DNA from: an uncultured Muribaculaceae bacterium
GTDB taxonomy: Bacteria > Bacteroidota > Bacteroidia > Bacteroidales > Muribaculaceae
NCBI GenBank assembly: GCA_910583675.1
Contig: CAJTYH010000011.1
Location: 1 to 64,000, forward strand
Length of the DNA: 64,000 bases
Reading direction: 5' to 3'
In this document: positions 59,267 through 64,000 of the stretch, piece after piece
Layout of the letters: each line of letters starts with the position of its first letter
Position numbering within the stretch: the stretch's first letter is position 1
The notes under the pieces: model-generated
The model's input: the letters and a program-made list of their open reading frames with translations, nothing else
Database searches by the model: none
What the model was told of the DNA's origin: nothing
Position numbers and translations under genes: made by a program

Positions 59267-60748
59267 ATGAACAGAGAATTGTACGGCAAACTTGTGTTTG
59301 AACTGTCAAGGCCGGGGAGGCGGGGTTATCGTCTTCCGCAGAGCCATATCTCCTCTGACCTCGTGGATGGCAAGGGGGAGAGGGCTTGTGAGATTCCCAA
59401 CGGGTTGTTGCGTTCGCAGCCTCTTTCGCTTCCGGAATGCGACGAACTGACCGTGGTGCGGCATTACAACAACATGTCCACTAATAACTTCGGTGTGGAT
59501 ACAGGGTTTTATCCCCTCGGATCATGCACCATGAAGTATAATCCCAAAATCAACGAGGAGGTGGCCGGGCATCGTGGTTTCGCTTCCGCGCATCCTTCCA
59601 CCCCCGTGTACGCTTCGCAGGGTCGTTTGCGGCTGTACCGCACGCTTGAGCGTGCTTTGTCGGAGATCGGCGGGATGGCGGAGTTCACTCTCAATCCGTT
59701 CGCAGGGGCACATGGGGAGCTTACCGGCCTTATGGTGATCCGCGCATATCATGATTCCCGTGGTGACGCGCGTCGCCGCAAGGTGATTGTGCCCGATTCA
59801 GCCCACGGAACCAATCCGGCCTCCGCCGCGGTGGCCGGTCTGGAAGTGGTGGAGGTAAAGAGCCTCCCGGACGGCACTGTGGATTTGGAGGCGTTGCGTC
59901 CCCTTCTGGATGATACCGTGGCGGCGATGATGATGACCAATCCCAATACCCTCGGCATATTCGAGCATGGGATCCCGGAGATAGCCCGTATGGTGCATGA
60001 GGCGGGAGCGTTGATGTATTACGACGGAGCCAATCTCAATCCGATGCTCGGGGTGGCTCGTCCGGGCGATATGGGATTCGATGTCATGCACATCAACCTG
60101 CACAAGACCTTCTCCACGCCGCATGGCGGAGGAGGCCCCGGTTCAGGCCCCGTGGGAGTGCGTGCGGGTCTGGAGAGATTCCTCCCCTCACCACGCGTGG
60201 TGGAGTGCCCTGACGGGACGCTTACGCTTGAATATTCGCCTGAGGCTCTCGGGAGCATTTCGGCGACGCTCGGCAATTTTGCCGTACAGGCGCGTGCCCT
60301 GGCCTATATCCTTTCCCTTGGCAGCGAGGGGCTGATGGAAGCGGGGTCGCTTGCCACCCTTAACGCCAATTACGTGAAGGAGGCTCTGAAGGATGACTAC
60401 CTGCTGCCGATAGAGGGGTTGTGCAAGCATGAGTTCGTGTTCGACGGACTGGCCGACAAGAGCACCGGTGTTACCACACTCCATGTAGCCAAGCGCCTCC
60501 TTGACCATGGCTACCATGCCCCGACCATCTATTTCCCCCTGCTCTTCCATGAATCTCTGATGATCGAGCCAACTGAAACGGAAAGCAAGGAGACCCTTGA
60601 CGAGTTCATTGCCGTAATGCGCGACATTGCCTGTGAGGCTCGCGAAACCCCGGAAGTTGTGCTCTCCGCTCCCCACAATACCCCCATCACTCATCCCGAC
60701 GATACGGAGGCCGCCCTCAATCCCCGTGTCACCTTCGATATGTGCTGA
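59267..60748 (+). CDS. gcvPB: Glycine dehydrogenase (decarboxylating) subunit 2
   Basis: C-terminal half of the split P protein, 493 residues, carrying the PLP-binding Lys in MHINLHKTFSTPHGGGGPGS (about 272-291). Other landmarks: GFYPLGSCTMKYNP, FAGAHGELTGLMVI, VPDSAHGTNPASAA and MMTNPNTLGIFE. Its TGA stop is inside the second copy of the 23-nt repeat. lpd follows after 40 nt. Confidence 0.96.
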   Translation: MNRELYGKLVFELSRPGRRGYRLPQSHISSDLVDGKGERACEIPNGLLRSQPLSLPECDELTVVRHYNNMSTNNFGVDTGFYPLGSCTMKYNPKINEEVAGHRGFASAHPSTPVYASQGRLRLYRTLERALSEIGGMAEFTLNPFAGAHGELTGLMVIRAYHDSRGDARRRKVIVPDSAHGTNPASAAVAGLEVVEVKSLPDGTVDLEALRPLLDDTVAAMMMTNPNTLGIFEHGIPEIARMVHEAGALMYYDGANLNPMLGVARPGDMGFDVMHINLHKTFSTPHGGGGPGSGPVGVRAGLERFLPSPRVVECPDGTLTLEYSPEALGSISATLGNFAVQARALAYILSLGSEGLMEAGSLATLNANYVKEALKDDYLLPIEGLCKHEFVFDGLADKSTGVTTLHVAKRLLDHGYHAPTIYFPLLFHESLMIEPTETESKETLDEFIAVMRDIACEARETPEVVLSAPHNTPITHPDDTEAALNPRVTFDMC

Positions 60749-60764
60749 GGCGTAAGCCGAAGAA
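60742..60764 (+). repeat. 23-nt repeat (second copy), overlapping the gcvPB stop
   Basis: Identical to 56147-56169. It includes the last bases of the gcvPB MC codons and stop (TGCTGA). It ends 24 nt before lpd; the other copy ends 38 nt before gcvT. Core GGCGTAAGCC may form a tiny tetraloop hairpin. Confidence 0.75.
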
Positions 60765-60788
60765 TCCCCCCAAATCCCCATTATCTTT

Positions 60789-62114
60789 ATGGAAAAATAT
60801 GATCTGATAGTGCTTGGAGCCGGCCCCGCCGGCTATGAGGCTGCGGCAATCGCTGTAAGGCGCGGCCTCCGCACCCTCCTTATAGAGAAAGACCGGCTTG
60901 GAGGCACCTGCCTCAATCGTGGATGCATCCCCACAAAGGCCTTTTGCCGCTCGGCTCAGGTGGCGGCGGATATGGGCGGAGCATCGGCTTTCGGGGTGAT
61001 GCTTTCGCCGGACGCATCCTTATCGGTAGACATGAGCCGGGTGGTGGAGCGCAAGGATGCCATCGTGTCGCAACTTAGGGAGGCCGTGGCTGTCGTATGC
61101 GACGGCGCAGACATACTTCATGCCGAGGCGCGGTTCCTTGCTCCTCATGAGATAGAAGCCGACGGGCGTGTTTTCACTGCGCCTAAGATCATCGTGGCAA
61201 CAGGTTCGCGTTCCGCATCGCTTCCAATAGAGGGGGCGGCGCTGTGCGTCACCTCCACCGTGCTGCTTGACATGACTGTCATGCCGCGTTCTCTCGCTGT
61301 CATTGGGGGTGGGGTGATCGGCATGGAGTTCGCATCCATCTTTGCCTCTTTCGGTGTACCGGTGACGGTGCTTGAATATTGCAAGGAGATACTTCCGGCA
61401 TTCGACAAGGATGTGGCCAAGCAGCTTCGCACCGCTCTCAAGCGGCGTGGCGTGGAATTTCAGACTGAGGCAGAGGTTTGTGCCGTGCGCGATGCGGGGG
61501 GAGTGATTAAGCAGGTGGAGTACCGCAGGAAGGGAAAAACCTCCGTTGTGGAGGCCGAGTATGTCCTTATGGCTGTCGGGCGTGTCCCCGTGGTTCCCGA
61601 GGGTCTCGCCGAGGCGGGAGCCGTTGTCGGGCGGCGGGGCATAGAGGTGGACTCCCGTTTTGAGACAGCCATCCCCGGTGTCTATGCCGTGGGCGACTGC
61701 AACGGTCTCTCCTTGCTCGCTCATGCCGCATCGGCTCAGGCAAAGACTGTAATGGGGGAGGATGTGGATCTGTCGGTCATCCCGGCAGCGGTGTTTTCCG
61801 TACCCGAATGCGCCATGGTAGGCATGACCGAGGAGCAATGCCGCGCCGCCGACATTCCGTGCAAGGTATCGAAGTGTACTTTCCGTTCCAACGGCAAGGC
61901 GCTCGCCATGGGTGAACCCGAAGGCGTTGTGAAACTTCTAACGGATCCCTCCAACGGTCTCCTCTTGGGCTGCCAGATAGTGGGGCCGCATGCCGCCGAT
62001 CTCATCGCTGAGGCAGCTCTTGCCCTATCTGCACGTCTGCCCGCTTCCTCCATCGCCCGTACCATCCATTCCCATCCCACCCTCGGAGAAACCCTTATGT
62101 CAATTAGTAAGTAG
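60789..62114 (+). CDS. lpd: Dihydrolipoyl dehydrogenase (L protein)
   Basis: FAD enzyme that reoxidises dihydrolipoyl GcvH with NAD+. 441 residues: FAD-binding IVLGAGPAGYEAA (about 7-19), redox disulfide GGTCLNRGCIPTKAF (C-x4-C), NAD-binding VIGGGVIGMEFASIF, GVYAVGDCNG, and C-terminal catalytic HSHPTLGET. A little shorter than the usual about 460-470. The last residues SISK and the TAG stop come from an AATTAGN heptamer array. Last gene of the glycine cleavage set. Confidence 0.94.
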   Translation: MEKYDLIVLGAGPAGYEAAAIAVRRGLRTLLIEKDRLGGTCLNRGCIPTKAFCRSAQVAADMGGASAFGVMLSPDASLSVDMSRVVERKDAIVSQLREAVAVVCDGADILHAEARFLAPHEIEADGRVFTAPKIIVATGSRSASLPIEGAALCVTSTVLLDMTVMPRSLAVIGGGVIGMEFASIFASFGVPVTVLEYCKEILPAFDKDVAKQLRTALKRRGVEFQTEAEVCAVRDAGGVIKQVEYRRKGKTSVVEAEYVLMAVGRVPVVPEGLAEAGAVVGRRGIEVDSRFETAIPGVYAVGDCNGLSLLAHAASAQAKTVMGEDVDLSVIPAAVFSVPECAMVGMTEEQCRAADIPCKVSKCTFRSNGKALAMGEPEGVVKLLTDPSNGLLLGCQIVGPHAADLIAEAALALSARLPASSIARTIHSHPTLGETLMSISK

Positions 62115-62132
62115 CAATTAGTAATTAGTAAT
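62101..62132. repeat. AATTAGN heptamer array (copy 7) at the lpd 3' end
   Basis: Heptamers CAATTAGTAAGTAG and AATTAGT repeats start within lpd, coding ISK and the stop (62112-62114), and continue about 18 nt beyond it. Confidence 0.85.
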
Positions 62133-62194
62133 GATTGATTTGAGGGAAGTTGGGTGAAATTGTTTGAAAGAAGCCTTAAGGGCGCAATTAAATA

Positions 62195-62233
62195 TGGCGG
62201 GATGCGGCACATGATAGTTGCCACATCCCGCCA
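62195..62233. terminator. Hairpin terminator between lpd and recA (bidirectional)
   Basis: TGGCGGGATG (62195-62204) pairs with CATCCCGCCA (62224-62233); one mismatch and a further GGCA/TGCC segment extend the stem. It sits midway between two inverted heptamer arrays and the two convergent genes. Confidence 0.75.
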
Positions 62234-62234
62234 G

Positions 62235-62272
62235 ATTAATTGCTAATTACTAATTTCTAATTGCTAATTGAT
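62235..62272. repeat. AATTAGN heptamer array (copy 8) at the recA 3' end
   Basis: Five AATTNCT heptamers on the plus strand, i.e. AATTAGN in recA sense, beginning directly after the recA stop codon (62273-62275). With copy 7 it forms an inverted pair around the terminator hairpin. Confidence 0.85.
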
Positions 62273-63502
62273 TCAGAGGTCTTCCTCAAGGGTGAAGTCG
62301 TCGTCCTCGTCGAAATCGCTGTCGAAGTCAAGTTCTCCCAGTTCCGGTTCCGCTTTGGACTTTGATCCTTTCGATTTTGCTGAAGACTTGGGTGCCGGTG
62401 CCTCTTCGGCAGGCTCGTTTTCCTCATCTTCTGTCTTGGAGGCTGCCGAAGGGTTCTGTCCGTGCAGGGCTGTCATGATTTTCTCTTCAAGCTCTTCGGC
62501 CAGTTCGGGGTTGTCAAGTATTACAGCCTTGGCCGCGTCGCGTCCCTGGGCAATTTTGGAACCGTTGTAGCTGAACCATGAGCCGCTCTTGGTGATGATG
62601 CCGTATTCCACTCCCAGGTCGATTATCTCGCCTGACTTGGAGATACCTTCGCCGAACATTATATCGAACTCGCAGCGTTTGAAGGGGGGAGCCACCTTGT
62701 TTTTAACCACTTTGATCTTCGCGCGTTTGCCCAACACGTCGTCACCATCCTTGATAGGTGTGCCGGGACGTATGTCCACACGCACCGATGCATAGAACTT
62801 GAGGGCGTTTCCGCCTGTGGTCGTTTCGGAGGGGCCGAACATCACGCCTATCTTCTCGCGCAACTGGTTGATGAAGATGCAGACAGTGTTGGTGCGGGCG
62901 ATGGTGGCGGTGAGCTTGCGCATCGCCTGGGACATCAGGCGTGCCTGTAGACCCACGTTTCGGTCGCCCATGTCCCCCTCTATCTCGCTTTTGGGGGTGA
63001 GGGCGGCCACCGAGTCCACCACGAGTATGTCGATTGCAGCCGAACGGATGAGCTGTTCGGCGATCTCAAGTGCCTGTTCGCCGTTGTCGGGCTGTGCAAT
63101 AAGCAGGTTTGTCACGTCCACGCCCAGCTTCTCTGCGTAGAAGCGGTCGAAGGCATGCTCCGCGTCTATCATCGCCGCTATGCCCCCCTTTTTCTGTGCC
63201 TCCGCTATGGCATGGATCGCAAGGGTGGTCTTACCTGACGATTCAGGGCCGTAGATCTCTATGATGCGTCCCTTGGGATAGCCTCCTACGCCGAGTGCGT
63301 AGTTAAGGCCGATGGAACCGCTCGGGATCACTTCCACCTTCTCTATGGCCTCGTCCCCGAGTTTCATTATGGCACCCTTGCCGTAGTTCTTCTCTATGTT
63401 GCCCAATGCCTGTGCCAGGGCATTTGCCTTGGCTTCCTTGGGATCGACATTCTTGTCGATCTTCTTTATGGGAGCTTTTTTGGTCTTTGGAGTCTTTTCC
63501 AT
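62273..63502 (-). CDS. recA: Recombinase RecA
   Basis: DNA strand-exchange and SOS recombinase, 409 residues. Walker A EIYGPESSGKTTLAIH, AEHAFDRFYAEKLGVD, Walker B ILVVDSVAALTPKSEIEG, loop L2 region NQLREKIGVMFGPSETTTGG are canonical. Unusual are a Lys-rich N-terminal extension (MEKTPKTKKAPIKKIDKN) and a long C-terminal tail: Lys/Ser-rich (APKSSAKSKGSKSK) then acidic (DFDEDDDFTLEEDL). Acidic C-tails autoinhibit RecA in E. coli. The gene has its own promoter with a stem-loop at the mRNA 5' end. Confidence 0.97.
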   Translation of the reverse strand: MEKTPKTKKAPIKKIDKNVDPKEAKANALAQALGNIEKNYGKGAIMKLGDEAIEKVEVIPSGSIGLNYALGVGGYPKGRIIEIYGPESSGKTTLAIHAIAEAQKKGGIAAMIDAEHAFDRFYAEKLGVDVTNLLIAQPDNGEQALEIAEQLIRSAAIDILVVDSVAALTPKSEIEGDMGDRNVGLQARLMSQAMRKLTATIARTNTVCIFINQLREKIGVMFGPSETTTGGNALKFYASVRVDIRPGTPIKDGDDVLGKRAKIKVVKNKVAPPFKRCEFDIMFGEGISKSGEIIDLGVEYGIITKSGSWFSYNGSKIAQGRDAAKAVILDNPELAEELEEKIMTALHGQNPSAASKTEDEENEPAEEAPAPKSSAKSKGSKSKAEPELGELDFDSDFDEDDDFTLEEDL

Positions 63503-63542
63503 GTCTTATGTAGTGCTTTTTTGTGTTATCATGCCTGATGAA

Positions 63543-63563
63543 CCGTCTGCAGTGAGCAGACGG
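63543..63563 (-). promoter_or_regulatory. Stem-loop at the predicted 5' end of recA mRNA
   Basis: CCGTCTGC (63543-63550) pairs perfectly with GCAGACGG (63556-63563), loop of 5 nt. The -7 box ends at 63566, so transcription should begin at or inside the stem. It may protect the mRNA 5' end, or the palindrome may be a repressor site. Confidence 0.6.
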
Positions 63564-63565
63564 CA

Positions 63566-63573
63566 CAAAGGTA
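63566..63573 (-). promoter_or_regulatory. -7 promoter box of recA
   Basis: Minus strand TACCTTTG matches the consensus exactly. No -33 TTTG at standard distance is seen. No LexA-like box was recognised. Leader to the ATG is about 60 nt. Confidence 0.65.
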
Positions 63574-63609
63574 GCCGGGCTATGGGCAAGATCGGTTCAT
63601 ATCTGTGTT

Positions 63610-63627
63610 AAAAAAGGCTTTTGCCTT
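63610..63627 (-). terminator. Small intrinsic terminator of the partial GH127-like gene
   Basis: On the minus strand AAGGC-AAAA-GCCTT followed by TTTT. The stem is only 5 bp, but it lies about 100 nt after the stop at 63725 and just upstream of the recA promoter. Confidence 0.5.
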
Positions 63628-63724
63628 CTTCGGCGCCGTCTTCTTACCATCATACAAAGATAACATAATCGTGCCATCCTCGCAACCGGTGGCTTCTTCC
63701 TTTTTTGTTTCTTATATGATTTTT

Positions 63725-64000
63725 TCAGAAATAGAAACTGTAATTCGGAAAACGGCGGGGATCGGTGGTGGTTTTCAGGGCGAATACGGTTCCGGCCTTT
63801 TTGCCGTCATGTCCCTTGAAGAGCACGGTGGCCTTGCCGTCGTTTCGCACAGCTTCTTCTGGAAGCTCATATACGGCCTCGTAGAAGGTGAGGGGGAGTT
63901 TGTCAAAGAGCACTTCGCTGGCGATTTTCACTCCGTTTACCGTCACGTCGAATTCATGTCCTTCGTTCTCATTGCCCCAGTATGTCACCACAAGGTAGTT
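63725..64000 (-). CDS. C-terminal end of a GH127/GH146-like protein (partial)
   Basis: The reading frame is open to the window edge; 91 residues are visible. The C-terminal sequence (VVTYWGNENEGHEFDVTVNG, then PEEAVRNDGKATVLFKGHDG and AGTVFALKTTT) resembles the beta-sandwich tail domain found at the end of arabinofuranosidase-like GH127/GH146 proteins. The catalytic part is outside the window. A start at 63991 (GTG) would be internal and is not used. Assignment rests on the tail alone. Confidence 0.6.
   Translation of the reverse strand, partial: NYLVVTYWGNENEGHEFDVTVNGVKIASEVLFDKLPLTFYEAVYELPEEAVRNDGKATVLFKGHDGKKAGTVFALKTTTDPRRFPNYSFYF

Overview
The window reads as chromosomal DNA from a gut-type member of Bacteroidales (phylum Bacteroidota), most likely Muribaculaceae; the family assignment is inference. 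Evidence: many promoters match the Bacteroides pattern (TTTG, 19-21 nt, TANNTTTG); Shine-Dalgarno sites are scarce; there are two PorU-type C25 peptidases of the type IX secretion system (T9SS) and a small protein that is mostly a T9SS sorting domain; sulfatase/anSME and GH127 enzymes are present; gene orders (rex beside porU, trmB-mrp-aroQ) are Bacteroidota-like. No phage, transposase, plasmid gene or CRISPR array was seen.

Layout. 1-743: 5' part of tRNA-Ser(CGA) and a GNAT acetyltransferase. 944-7400 (minus): TPP-riboswitch thiamine operon thiS-thiE(two-domain)-thiG-thiH-thiF-methyltransferase-tenA-thiD, without thiC. 7471-13954: HSL esterase, Nudix hydrolase, MalY-like lyase, then a chain of 4-nt overlaps aroA / CCGMH membrane protein / ABC-3 metal permease / GH25 lysozyme. 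14045-22428: two PorU paralogues flanking rex and a degenerate FAH-fold protein. 22429-25234: sulfatase with its maturase. 25424-27239: AAA ATPase plus Toprim protein, a lower-GC two-gene module resembling OLD/PARIS-type anti-phage systems. 27314-33430: exported enzymes (LamG-LamG-GDPD, T9SS mini-protein, choloylglycine-hydrolase family, ADP-ribosylglycohydrolase lipoprotein). 33562-38598: ribF, O-methyltransferase, aroQ, mrp, trmB and divergent ispB-type prenyl synthase. 39083-42174: pseudouridine synthase with a prion-like N-terminus, then asnS. 42257-48572: two glycosidases downstream of dnaX. 48852-54915: acyl-CoA synthetase, thioredoxin-like lipoprotein, glycosyltransferase, flippase, ruvB. 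55047-62114: lipoate ligase and the full glycine cleavage set gcvT-gcvH-gcvPA-gcvPB-lpd. 62273-64000: recA and the C-terminal end of a GH127-like protein.

How the genes work together. The thi operon makes the thiazole half of thiamine (ThiS/F/G/H), salvages the pyrimidine half (TenA, ThiD) and joins them (ThiE). The lipoate ligase can charge GcvH, which shuttles between GcvP, GcvT and Lpd. anSME can activate the Ser-type sulfatase. PorU cleaves T9SS sorting domains such as the one in the protein at 30089-30568.

The two observations most worth follow-up are: (i) a composite family of intergenic tandem repeats (7-mer AATTAGN, 9-mer GATNYCTCT, CU/AG-rich module) that docks at gene ends and in three genes supplies the last codons and the stop codon; (ii) the AAA ATPase/Toprim pair.
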